Notes: generated from the letters alone by a model not told the origin. Positions 1 to 6,031 are shown, counted from the first letter of the stretch. The stretch is 8,947 nt of DNA from Kiritimatiellia bacterium (GCA_007127595.1 SKZA01000186.1:1-8947), one strand, 5' to 3'. A program made the numbers and translations.

Positions 1-2307
1 CGCGTCGCGAATGATGTCCTCGCGGTATTCGGTCACAATCGTCACGACCGGCAATCGCTCTTGGGGCGGGGTCTGAATGGTGCTGATGTCGCGCGCGCCG
101 GTCAGGCTCATATATAAGGTGCGCGGAATGGGCGTGGCGGTCATGGTCAGCACGTCGACCAACTGGCGAATCGCCTTGAGATGTTCCTTGTGCTCCACGC
201 CGAACCGCTGTTCCTCGTCGATAATGACGAGCCCGAGATTCTTGAAGATGACATCCGGTTGAATCAACCGGTGCGTGCCGATAACGATATCCACGCGGCC
301 CGCGTTCAGTTCTTCGACAATGGCTTTTTGTTCCGCACGCGTGCGGAAGCGGCTCAACATCTCGATACGCACGGGAAACGCGGCCATGCGCTCGCGGAAC
401 GTTTCATAATGCTGTTGCGCGAGCACGGTGGTCGGTACGAGCATCGCCACCTGCCGTCCGTCCATGACGGTCTTGAACGCGGCGCGCATCGCCACTTCCG
501 TCTTGCCGTAACCGACATCGCCGCAGATGAGACGATCCATCGGGCGCGAGCTTTCCATATCCTCTTTCACCTCGCGAATGGCGCGCATCTGGTCTTCCGT
601 TTCCTCGAATGGGAAGGTGGCCTCGAATTCGTGTTGCCACGCAGAATCAGGGGCGGATGCATGGCCGTTAAGGGTTTGTCGCGCGGCCTGGGTTTCCAGG
701 AGCGAGGCGGCGAGGTCGCGTACGGCGCGTTCGGCGGCGACTTTCTCGCGGGTCCAGCGCTTGCCACCAATGGCGTGCAAGTTCGGACGCTGTTTACCGA
801 ATCCGACGTAGCGACTCAAGAGGTGGGCTTGCGAGACCGGCAGAAAGATCTTCGCCTTGTCCGCGTATTCAATAGTCAATACCTCCTGCCGCTGACCTTG
901 AGCCTCAATCTCGTACAGGCCGAGATAGCGGCCGATGCCGTGTTCGATATGCACGACCAGTTCACCGGGCTGGATGTCGCGCCATTCGGCGAGGCGCGGG
1001 CCCATAATCTTCTTCGGGCCGGGTCGGCGCGCGTGCGGATCGTAGCGACCGCGCAATTCACGCCGTTTCCCGTACAGATCATGCTCGGAAATGACGATCA
1101 GGCGACCCGCCGGATAATGAAACCCTTCGGATAATGGGCCTACGTGAAGGGTAAACCGGTCGCGCGGGTTGCGCCGTGGCATGCGCCACTCGATGAAGCG
1201 GTCCAGTGTGCCTTGTGTGCCGAAGTAGATATGGACTTGGTCGCTTTCCGTGCGGCAATGTTCGAGTTCGTCCACGAACTGGTGACGCGCTTCCTCCAGC
1301 GCGTCGGTTTGAATGTCGGCGCGGTCCAGGGCGGGTAACCCGGCCAGTGGTCTGAAAGAAAGTTCGCACGCTTCTGCGCCCTTGGGTTTATGGCCGCCAA
1401 GATAGAGTGTGGCGCCCGCACATCGGCGGCGGATGGCCGCGCGCAAGGTGCGGTAGCCGGTCGTGTAGGGGGCCGCATCGGCGTCGCTGATGAGTTGCTC
1501 GTATTGCAGGGCATGTTCGCGAATGCGGTCGGTATCGAGCCACGCCCAGGCGGTTTGCTCGGGCAGATAATCCAACAGGGTTGCGTTATATCGTTTGCGA
1601 TCCTCAGCGTCTTCCGCCGCTTCGCGCGCGGGGGAGATAACGATTTCGTCGAGTCGCTCGATGGAGCGTTGGTCCGCGGGGTCGAACGAGCGAATGGAGT
1701 CGAGTACGTCGCCGAAGAATTCGAGTCGTACGGGCCAGGCCGCCGTGGGCGGCCAGCAATCGATGATGCCGCCGCGATGTGCAGCCTGCCCCTTTGCCGC
1801 CACTTCCGGTTCAAATTCGTAGCCCGCGTGTTGCAGGTGATCGAGCAACTCTTGGAACGCATACTCATCCGAGCGCGCGAGCCGTATCCGTTCGCGTTGC
1901 AGTTCTGTCGGCGACAACGTCTTTTGCATTAACGCTTGGATACACGTGATGATGGTCGGCGGAGGAACGGGTTCCAGACAGCGGTGCAATACCTCCAACC
2001 GGTCGCCCACGAGGTCGGCCAGCGGTTGTGCGCCTTGTCCGGGCAAACTTTCCCACGGAGGGTAGTACGCGGGATCAAGTGCAGGCCGTAGCGTAGACAG
2101 ATCGCGTAGGAATTCATCCATCGCGCGTGGGCCGTCGAGCACGACAACCACGGGGTGCGGCAACGTATCGGGCAAGGTGGAAACTAGATACGCGGCGGCG
2201 GATGGGGGGAGATCGGAGACAAAGCATCCCCCATCCCGGACCGCGTAGCGGGCCAGGTGTTCACGGTCCCTCTCCGTGAGGGACGGCGTCCAGGATGTCT
2301 CCGTCAT
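1..2307 (-). CDS. mfd: Transcription-repair coupling factor Mfd, C-terminal part beyond the window
   Basis: DNA translocase that removes RNA polymerase stalled at lesions and recruits UvrA for transcription-coupled repair. I translated the minus strand from the ATG at 2307 and found 769 codons with no stop before the left edge; Mfd is usually about 1,150 residues, so roughly a third is missing. Domains in order: a UvrB-like N-terminal module with the sequence YPPWESLPGQ near residue 82 and a GGIIDCWPP segment; the CarD/RID RNA-polymerase-interaction domain from about residue 444 (GELVVHIEHGIGRY); then the RecG-type helicase core with Walker A GDVGYGKT at 596-603, a DEEQ box at 697-700 and TATPIPRTLYMSLTGARDIS starting at 723. 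An in-frame stop at 2343-2341 and the absence of any other upstream start codon fix ATG 2307, although no well-spaced Shine-Dalgarno is seen; a GAGGGA lies 18 nt upstream. It is divergent from the genes to its right. The missing part should hold the second translocase lobe and the UvrA-masking C-terminal domain. Confidence 0.97.
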   Translation of the reverse strand, partial: MTETSWTPSLTERDREHLARYAVRDGGCFVSDLPPSAAAYLVSTLPDTLPHPVVVVLDGPRAMDEFLRDLSTLRPALDPAYYPPWESLPGQGAQPLADLVGDRLEVLHRCLEPVPPPTIITCIQALMQKTLSPTELQRERIRLARSDEYAFQELLDHLQHAGYEFEPEVAAKGQAAHRGGIIDCWPPTAAWPVRLEFFGDVLDSIRSFDPADQRSIERLDEIVISPAREAAEDAEDRKRYNATLLDYLPEQTAWAWLDTDRIREHALQYEQLISDADAAPYTTGYRTLRAAIRRRCAGATLYLGGHKPKGAEACELSFRPLAGLPALDRADIQTDALEEARHQFVDELEHCRTESDQVHIYFGTQGTLDRFIEWRMPRRNPRDRFTLHVGPLSEGFHYPAGRLIVISEHDLYGKRRELRGRYDPHARRPGPKKIMGPRLAEWRDIQPGELVVHIEHGIGRYLGLYEIEAQGQRQEVLTIEYADKAKIFLPVSQAHLLSRYVGFGKQRPNLHAIGGKRWTREKVAAERAVRDLAASLLETQAARQTLNGHASAPDSAWQHEFEATFPFEETEDQMRAIREVKEDMESSRPMDRLICGDVGYGKTEVAMRAAFKTVMDGRQVAMLVPTTVLAQQHYETFRERMAAFPVRIEMLSRFRTRAEQKAIVEELNAGRVDIVIGTHRLIQPDVIFKNLGLVIIDEEQRFGVEHKEHLKAIRQLVDVLTMTATPIPRTLYMSLTGARDISTIQTPPQERLPVVTIVTEYREDIIRDA

Positions 2308-2490
2308 TGCCGCCCAACGTACCTGTCCCTCACGATGTCGTCAACCGGATGGCGACAATCATGTCGGCGAAACCCCTTCATAATAAGGGCATTGAGCGGC
2401 GCGCCCCGTTTTTTTGCGATTTCTGCCGGAAATGGTATCGGCTCGTTTCCTTATGTATTCAGAACAAGATGAAAGCCGAAGGAGACGGCC
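2308..2490. other. Divergent intergenic region between mfd and the hypothetical gene
   Basis: This 183-nt spacer must carry the promoter of mfd and probably that of the rightward hypothetical-GxxExxY-thpR-recA run. I see no convincing sigma-70 pair. There is a TTGCGA at 2414-2419 and a TATGTA at 2452-2457, but they are 32 nt apart and cannot form one promoter. A small CCCTT/AAGGG hairpin lies at 2375-2390 and a run of seven T at 2409-2415; neither makes a believable terminator. The plus-strand Shine-Dalgarno AAGGAG at 2479-2484 belongs to the gene starting at 2491. Confidence 0.5.
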
Positions 2491-2898
2491 ATGAAGATTT
2501 GGATATTACCCGCGTTACTGGCGCTGTATTGGTTGCCGCAACTGGCGTTTGACCGCGGCGAGTGGGATGGGGCGAAATATGACATCCACTTGTTTGAATC
2601 GGCGGACAAACGCGCCATGGCGGTGGTTACCCCCGATCCATTCTCAAGCGACGATGAGGAAGGCGTGCGTGCCTGGCGCGCCGAGGTGCATGTGCGTGTG
2701 GGCGGGACGTCGGTGTCCGAGGAATTGCGGTTTCGGACGGCGCGGATTGAAAAGGAGACGCTGGTCTTTGTCGAAACCGCGTGGGGCCGCGAGGTGCATA
2801 TTTTTGAGGCATGTCCCGACCTCGGCTCGGGCAAGATCGAGCGCCGCCGCTGGCTCGCCCGCCCCGACGGGCTGGAAGAACTGAATCCGAACAGGTGA
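2491..2898 (+). CDS. Small hypothetical protein with N-terminal signal or membrane anchor
   Basis: A 135-residue protein that I do not recognise. The start is well supported: AAGGAG lies six bases before the ATG. Residues 1-19 (MKIWILPALLALYWLPQLA) form one hydrophobic stretch after a single lysine, which reads as a signal peptide or single membrane anchor. There is no lipobox cysteine. The remainder looks soluble and rich in charge, with an acidic patch SSDDEE around residue 52 followed by alternating beta-like segments (EVHVRVGGTSV, LRFRTARIEKETLVFVE) and a basic tail. That fits a small beta-rich periplasmic or surface-exposed domain, but no family can be named. GC content and codon use resemble mfd and thpR, so it looks native. 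It is the first gene of the rightward run and its stop codon directly precedes the inverted arm of the GxxExxY cassette. Confidence 0.75.
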   Translation: MKIWILPALLALYWLPQLAFDRGEWDGAKYDIHLFESADKRAMAVVTPDPFSSDDEEGVRAWRAEVHVRVGGTSVSEELRFRTARIEKETLVFVETAWGREVHIFEACPDLGSGKIERRRWLARPDGLEELNPNR

Positions 2899-2901
2899 AT
2901 G

Positions 2902-2927
2902 TTTTTTGAACAGAAGTTCGCAAAGAC
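2902..2927 (+). repeat. Left arm of inverted repeat enclosing the GxxExxY gene
   Basis: This 26-nt stretch, T-rich at its outer end and containing GAACAGAAGTTCGC, is the reverse complement of 3359-3384 at 24 of 26 positions. The mismatches are at 2917 and 2904. It lies just after the stop codon of the hypothetical gene and just before the Shine-Dalgarno of the GxxExxY gene. The match stops abruptly at the inner edge, at 2928. From memory, similar GAACAGAAG strings occur upstream of GxxExxY genes elsewhere; I could not check that here. Confidence 0.85.
2908..2919. promoter_or_regulatory. Palindrome GAAC-N4-GTTC, possible LexA-type operator
   Basis: GAACAGAAGTTC is a perfect GAAC-N4-GTTC palindrome, the core of the LexA/DinR box of Gram-positive bacteria. 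It lies upstream of a transcription unit that ends in recA, the classic SOS gene, which makes an operator plausible. It lies within a repeat arm, so the match may be accidental. In the second arm the equivalent site reads GAGC-N4-GTTC and is no longer symmetrical. LexA sites differ among phyla, and the lineage here is unknown. Confidence 0.25.
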
Positions 2928-2940
2928 CGGGAGAAGCGCC

Positions 2941-3345
2941 ATGCATCCAAAGTATGATAGAGCAAATCAGCTTTCCAGAATTGTGATCGGGGCGGCTATA
3001 GAGGTTCATCGAGAGTTTGGCCCTGGATTGTTGGAATCCTTGTATGAATGGTTTCTGAAGAAGGAAGTTGAACTGCGCAACATGAATGCCGTCAACCAGA
3101 AGGTTGTGCGAATCGAATATAAGGGGTTTAGGAGGGAGGAGCCGCTACGTTTTGATTTGCTGATCGACGAGTGTCTGCTCGTTGAGGTTAAGGCGGTTGA
3201 ACAGGTCTTGCCGATCCATAAGGCTCAACTTTTGAGCTATATGAAGCTGTTGGATATTCCCATAGGTCTGTTGATTAACTTCAACACAAACATCCTGAAG
3301 AATGGTATATCCAGAATGGTTCTGCAGGGGGCAAAGGATGCATGA
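2941..3345 (+). CDS. GxxExxY protein, PD-(D/E)XK_3 nuclease-like family
   Basis: A 134-residue member of the GxxExxY family (PF13366-type, PD-(D/E)XK nuclease fold; biological role not established). The name motif is present as G29-LL-E32-SL-Y35. The nuclease-like core shows D72 and then E82-V-K84 in the strand LLVEVKAV, followed by QLLSYMKLL at 96-104 and the usual GLLINFNTNILKNGI ending. All expected acidic and lysine residues are kept, so it is not obviously dead. I chose the ATG at 2941 because GGGAGA lies six bases upstream and the protein then has the usual family length; an in-frame ATG at 2899 would add 14 residues translated from the repeat arm. Two counted 60-nt blocks (2941-3060) have 43-45% GC, clearly below the neighbouring genes. 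With the flanking inverted arms this suggests acquisition as a cassette. It is in the same direction as thpR and recA. Confidence 0.9.
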   Translation: MHPKYDRANQLSRIVIGAAIEVHREFGPGLLESLYEWFLKKEVELRNMNAVNQKVVRIEYKGFRREEPLRFDLLIDECLLVEVKAVEQVLPIHKAQLLSYMKLLDIPIGLLINFNTNILKNGISRMVLQGAKDA

Positions 3346-3358
3346 TTTCACGATCAAC

Positions 3359-3384
3359 GTCTTTGCGAGCTTCTGTTCAAATAA
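3359..3384 (-). repeat. Right arm of inverted repeat enclosing the GxxExxY gene
   Basis: This is the inverted partner of 2902-2927, matching at 24 of 26 positions. It begins 13 nt after the GxxExxY stop codon. Its outer end runs into AAAAGG at 3383-3388, which is the likely Shine-Dalgarno of thpR. If the two arms pair in the mRNA they would enclose the whole GxxExxY coding region and place a long stem right against the thpR ribosome-binding site. Confidence 0.85.
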
Positions 3385-3398
3385 AAGGTCGGCTGACG

Positions 3399-3980
3399 AT
3401 GTCCGATGAGATCATTAGAGCGTTTGTTGCCATCGAGATCACCGATGAGGTGAGGGCCATGCTGGCGCGGGTGCAGGACCGGTTGCGGCGGGTGGGCGTG
3501 CGCGTGAGTTGGGTTCGGCCGGAGAATATCCATTTGACGCTCGTGTTCCTCGGCGATGTGTCGGCCGCGCTCGTTCCGGATTTGAAGCGGGCGTTGGATC
3601 GGGTGGCCGAATCCGTATGTGCGTTTGACATGGCGGTGGAAGGCGTGGGGTCGTTCGGATCGCCCAGATCGCCCCGCGTCATTTGGGCGGGGGTCGCGGA
3701 GCCCACTAGGTCGCTGGCCGCTCTGCAAGGCGGGTTGGCCGAGGCCATGCGCGCGCTGGAAATCCCTTTGGAATCGCGACCGTTTCATCCGCATCTCACG
3801 CTGGGTCGCGTGCGCTCTAGCCGCGGGGCGGGCGCATTGACATCGGCCCTACCGTCCGCTAGCGTTACGGTCCGCGGGTCGGTTCGGGTTGACCGCGTTC
3901 ATCTCTTCGAGAGTCGACTGCATTCGGAAGGCGCCCGGTACACGATTTTACATTCAGCCACATTAAAAGGAGAACCCTGA
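3399..3980 (+). CDS. thpR: RNA 2',3'-cyclic phosphodiesterase (2H / LigT family)
   Basis: A 193-residue member of the 2H phosphoesterase superfamily. Family members open 2',3'-cyclic phosphates on RNA to 2'-phosphates; in vitro some also ligate tRNA halves. The two catalytic H-x-T motifs are intact: H45-L-T47 in ENIHLTLVFLG and H132-L-T134 in FHPHLTLGRVR. The N-terminus IIRAFVAIEI is typical of the family. I chose the ATG at 3399 because it gives the usual family start and has AAAAGG about ten bases upstream; the longer frame from 3342 adds 19 residues encoded by the inverted-repeat arm. The stop codon is two bases before recA and the last codons contain the recA Shine-Dalgarno, so translation of the two is probably coupled. 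The linkage to recA is seen in several phyla, but the functional reason is unknown. Confidence 0.95.
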   Translation: MSDEIIRAFVAIEITDEVRAMLARVQDRLRRVGVRVSWVRPENIHLTLVFLGDVSAALVPDLKRALDRVAESVCAFDMAVEGVGSFGSPRSPRVIWAGVAEPTRSLAALQGGLAEAMRALEIPLESRPFHPHLTLGRVRSSRGAGALTSALPSASVTVRGSVRVDRVHLFESRLHSEGARYTILHSATLKGEP

Positions 3981-3982
3981 TC

Positions 3983-5023
3983 ATGGCCGCAAAAACAACA
4001 AAATCCGCCGATCCCGCTCACAAGAACATGCCGGCTCCGTTAAGCGCCGTACTGGCGCAGATTCAGAAGGAATACGGTGACGGCGCCATCATGCGTCTTG
4101 GCGACGAAGATACTCCGAAGCAGATCGCGTCCATTGCAACCGGCGCGTTGACTCTGGACCTGGCGCTGGGTATTGGTGGAGTCCCGCGCGGGCGCGTGAT
4201 CGAAATCTACGGACCGGAATCGTCCGGTAAGACGACCCTGGTCTCGCACATCATCGCCAATGCACAGAAGAACGGCGGTCTGGCCGCGTTCATCGACACG
4301 GAACACGCCTTGGACCCCGCGTACGCGCGCAAGATCGGAGTGAATGTGGACGACCTGCTCGTTTCCCAGCCCGATTCGGGTGAAGAGGCGTTGAACATCG
4401 CCGAGCAGTTGGTGAAGAGCAACTCGCTGGATGTGGTCGTGGTCGATTCCGTCGCCGCGCTGGCGCCGCGCGCCGAACTGGAGGGCGCAATGGGCGATTC
4501 GCATGTCGGGTTGCAGGCGCGCTTGATGTCGCAGGCGTTGCGCAAGCTCACCGCGGCCATCAATCGCTCCAAGACCTGCTGCATTTTCACCAACCAGATT
4601 CGCGAAAAGATCGGCGTCATGTTCGGCAATCCGGAAACGACGCCGGGCGGGCGTGCCCTGAAGTTCTATGCATCCGTGCGACTCGATATCCGACGGATTG
4701 CAAACCTGAAGGATTCAAGCGGTCGCGTGTACGGCAGCCGGACCAAAGTGAAGGTGGTGAAGAACAAGGTTGCGCCGCCATTTACGGAGGCAGAGTTCGA
4801 TATTCTCTATGCGGAAGGGATTTCCTGGACCGGATCGATCATTGATGCGGCGGTGCAGTATAACCTGATCGAAAAACGTGGTTCGTGGCTTTCGTACGAA
4901 GGCGACCAGATTGGCCAGGGGCGCGACGCCGCCGCCAAGGCACTGAAAGAGAACAAGGATTTGCAGAAGAAACTGATCGAGAAGATCAAGGAAGCCCACG
5001 CGGGAGTGGTGAGCGGGAAATGA
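3983..5023 (+). CDS. recA: Recombinase RecA
   Basis: ATP-dependent strand-exchange recombinase and co-protease for LexA cleavage, acting on single-stranded DNA filaments. At 346 residues it is of normal length. It has Walker A GPESSGKT (77-84), the catalytic glutamate E107 in DTEHALD, Walker B VVVVDS (151-156), loop L1 around EGAMGDSHVGLQARLMSQ (167-184) and loop L2 with TNQIREKIGVMFGNPETTPGG (203-223, partly quoted). The C-terminal domain with EGISWTGSIIDAA is complete. The extreme C-terminus ends in HAGVVSGK and lacks the acidic tail of the E. coli protein. AGGAGA at 3968-3973 lies nine bases before the ATG, within the end of thpR. I see no inteins or frameshift. A decayed REP-like unit begins four bases after the stop codon, and no recX follows. 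Confidence 0.99.
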   Translation: MAAKTTKSADPAHKNMPAPLSAVLAQIQKEYGDGAIMRLGDEDTPKQIASIATGALTLDLALGIGGVPRGRVIEIYGPESSGKTTLVSHIIANAQKNGGLAAFIDTEHALDPAYARKIGVNVDDLLVSQPDSGEEALNIAEQLVKSNSLDVVVVDSVAALAPRAELEGAMGDSHVGLQARLMSQALRKLTAAINRSKTCCIFTNQIREKIGVMFGNPETTPGGRALKFYASVRLDIRRIANLKDSSGRVYGSRTKVKVVKNKVAPPFTEAEFDILYAEGISWTGSIIDAAVQYNLIEKRGSWLSYEGDQIGQGRDAAAKALKENKDLQKKLIEKIKEAHAGVVSGK

Positions 5024-5026
5024 TTC

Positions 5027-5073
5027 GTGGGAGCTTCGCTCTTGTCGCGCCGGAGCGCAGCGTAGGCGGATGT
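5027..5073 (+). repeat. Decayed expanded-loop REP unit directly after recA
   Basis: This starts GTGGGAGCTTCGCT, two changes from the GTAGGGGCTTCGCT foot seen in the intact unit at 5964-6019 read on the minus strand. It continues with the same 31-nt loop expansion found at 5190-5220. The closing half of the hairpin is lost, with TGTCG in place of TGCGCGG or TGCGAAG. It may have served, or still serve, as the 3' end structure of the recA transcript. Confidence 0.7.
5037..5072 (+). repeat. 36-nt perfect direct repeat, copy 1
   Basis: This stretch is identical to 5186-5221, base for base over 36 positions. It covers the CGCT stem base, the 31-nt loop expansion and one base of the closing stem. 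The identity of this decayed copy to an intact one nearby points to recent duplication or gene conversion. Confidence 0.9.
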
Positions 5074-5078
5074 CGTTT

Positions 5079-5155
5079 GTAGGGGCCGCGCTTGCGCGGA
5101 CCGTGGATTGCATAACGGGTCGGTTGTGCCCGGTCTTCGCAAGCGAAGCCCCTAC
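5079..5155. repeat. Paired REP element (BIME-like), copy 1, upstream of the transposase
   Basis: Two 25-nt hairpin units face each other around a 27-nt spacer. The left unit, 5079-5103, begins GTAGGGGC and folds as CCGCGC / GCGCGG. The right unit, 5131-5155, read on the minus strand, also begins GTAGGGGC and folds as CTTCGC / GCGAAG. The two match at 21 of 25 positions, and the four differences are two complementary base-pair swaps. The spacer has its own weak stem, GCATAA at 5110-5115 with TTGTGC at 5124-5129. GTAG at the foot of a hairpin is the known signature of REPs recognised by RAYT transposases. Confidence 0.9.
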
Positions 5156-5175
5156 GGGAGTGGCGAGTGTGAATT

Positions 5176-5230
5176 GTAGGGGCCGCGCTCTTGTCGCGCC
5201 GGAGCGCAGCGTAGGCGGATGCGCGGACCG
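5176..5230 (+). repeat. REP unit with 31-nt loop expansion
   Basis: It has the same GTAGGGGCCGCGCT foot and GCGCGGACCG closing half as the simple units, but one loop base is replaced by 31 nt (5190-5220). The expansion ends TAGGCGGAT. An opposite-facing partner is missing, and the transposase gene begins shortly after. The ATG at 5219 in the transposase frame lies inside this unit. Confidence 0.88.
5186..5221 (+). repeat. 36-nt perfect direct repeat, copy 2
   Basis: Identical to 5037-5072. It lies inside the expanded REP unit at 5176-5230, immediately upstream of the transposase start. Confidence 0.9.
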
Positions 5231-5254
5231 CGCGGCGTGAAAAGGCTGGGTCGT

Positions 5255-5824
5255 ATGAATCGAAATTCGCGACCGATCAGAGAAACGCAGCAGTTGCGTA
5301 AGGGTCGCATTTCCATCCCGGGTGCCCGCTACTTCATGACCTGCTGCTGTGTCCGGCCCTGCGACGCGTTGTCGTCTCCGGATACGGCTCAAGCGCTGTT
5401 GCACGTTTGGTCACGCCTCGAGGCGAATGGTGACATTGAGCTTCTGGCGGCTACGGTCATGCCTGATCATGTGCACCTTCTGTATCGCCTTGTCGGGTGC
5501 CTTTCACCCGGGCAAATCAGCGGCAAGATGAAGGCATTATCCAAGCCTACTCTTTCAGCAAGTGATATGGAGTGGCAACGCGATTTCTGGGAGCATCGCT
5601 TGCGGCCGGATGAAGCGGCTAATCCATATGCGCTCTACATCTTCATGAATCCTTATCGTGCAGGACTTATCGGGCGTACGCAGACCTGGCCTTATTGGTA
5701 TCACAATCCGAGTGTGGATTTCGACTTTCTACATATGTTGGATGGCGGTCTTTATCCGCCGGAGGTGTGGATGGATTGTGAGATTGAGGCGTATGGCCTG
5801 TTACGCGATCACGTTGGCGAATAG
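5255..5824 (+). CDS. REP-associated tyrosine transposase (RAYT, Y1 / HUH family)
   Basis: A single-domain Y1 HUH enzyme related to IS200/IS605 TnpA. Members bind and cleave single-stranded REP hairpins and are thought to spread them without being an IS themselves. In this 189-residue reading the HUH motif is H72-V-H74 in MPDHVHLLYRL. The family block WQRDFWEHRLR follows at 107-117, and YALYIFMNPYRAGL at 125-138 contains the catalytic tyrosine, most likely Y128 by its spacing to NP. The start at 5255 is favoured by AAAGG nine bases upstream; an in-frame ATG at 5219 would add 12 residues but lies inside a REP unit. Length is ordinary for RAYTs and no stop or frameshift interrupts it, so the enzyme may be active. 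It has no terminal inverted repeats of its own. REP units of both orientations surround it, the usual arrangement for a RAYT and its substrates. It sits where recX is found in many bacteria. Confidence 0.92.
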   Translation: MNRNSRPIRETQQLRKGRISIPGARYFMTCCCVRPCDALSSPDTAQALLHVWSRLEANGDIELLAATVMPDHVHLLYRLVGCLSPGQISGKMKALSKPTLSASDMEWQRDFWEHRLRPDEAANPYALYIFMNPYRAGLIGRTQTWPYWYHNPSVDFDFLHMLDGGLYPPEVWMDCEIEAYGLLRDHVGE

Positions 5825-5828
5825 CTTT

Positions 5829-5905
5829 GTAGGGGCCGCGCTTGCGCGGACCGTGGATTGCATAGCGGGTTGCTTATGCCCGGTCTTCGCAAGCGAAGCC
5901 CCTAC
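5829..5905. repeat. Paired REP element (BIME-like), copy 2, downstream of the transposase
   Basis: Same structure as 5079-5155, in the same orientation, and 73 of 77 positions are identical. The four changes all fall in the 27-nt spacer; both 25-nt hairpin units (5829-5853 and 5881-5905) are unchanged. The spacer again pairs internally, GCATA at 5860-5864 with TATGC at 5875-5879. It begins five bases after the transposase stop codon, so it may also shape the 3' end of that transcript. Confidence 0.9.
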
Positions 5906-5919
5906 GAGGGAGGATGTTT

Positions 5920-5944
5920 GTAGGGGCCGCGCTTGCGCGGACCG
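5920..5944 (+). repeat. Simple REP unit, plus orientation
   Basis: A 25-nt GTAG-starting unit identical to the left units at 5079 and 5829, with the CCGCGC/GCGCGG stem. It faces the expanded unit at 5964-6019 across a 19-nt spacer that is unrelated to the spacer of the other two pairs. Confidence 0.9.
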
Positions 5945-5963
5945 AGTGCGGTATGTGGTTTTC

Positions 5964-6019
5964 CGGTCTTCGCATCCGCCTCCGCAAAGCCTTCGGCGTG
6001 ACAAGAGCGAAGCCCCTAC
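5964..6019 (-). repeat. REP unit with 32-nt loop expansion, TTCGC/GCGAA stem type
   Basis: Read on the minus strand it has the foot GTAGGGGCTTCGCT, a 32-nt expansion starting CTTGTCACGCCGAAGG and ending GGAGGCGGAT, then the closing half GCGAAGACCG. The expansion is clearly related to the 31-nt one at 5190-5220, although diverged in the middle. The expanded loop therefore occurs in both stem subfamilies. The expansion contains its own small hairpin GCC-GAA-GGC. Confidence 0.88.
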
Positions 6020-6031
6020 GAGGGGGCGTTT

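Noticed and set aside
181..1134. Plus-strand open frame of 317 codons
   Set aside because: It lies entirely antisense to mfd, whose helicase and CarD-type motifs are unmistakable on the minus strand. The plus-strand translation resembles no family and is a by-product of GC-rich codon use.
1140..1868. Minus-strand open frame of 242 codons within mfd
   Set aside because: It is another frame of the mfd region. The Mfd frame continues without a stop through it, so no frameshift or second gene is needed.
2400..2416. Rho-independent terminator before the hypothetical gene
   Set aside because: GGCGCGCC is followed by a T run, but the palindrome has no loop and no gene on the plus strand precedes it within the window.
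2899..3345. GxxExxY with its upstream neighbour as a toxin-antitoxin pair
   Set aside because: The upstream protein has a signal-like N-terminus and native composition, and no DNA-binding or toxin motif is seen in either gene.
3342..3398. Longer N-terminus for thpR from ATG 3342
   Set aside because: The added 19 residues are encoded by the inverted-repeat arm, overlap the GxxExxY stop codon and are not expected in the family. ATG 3399 has a suitable ribosome-binding site.
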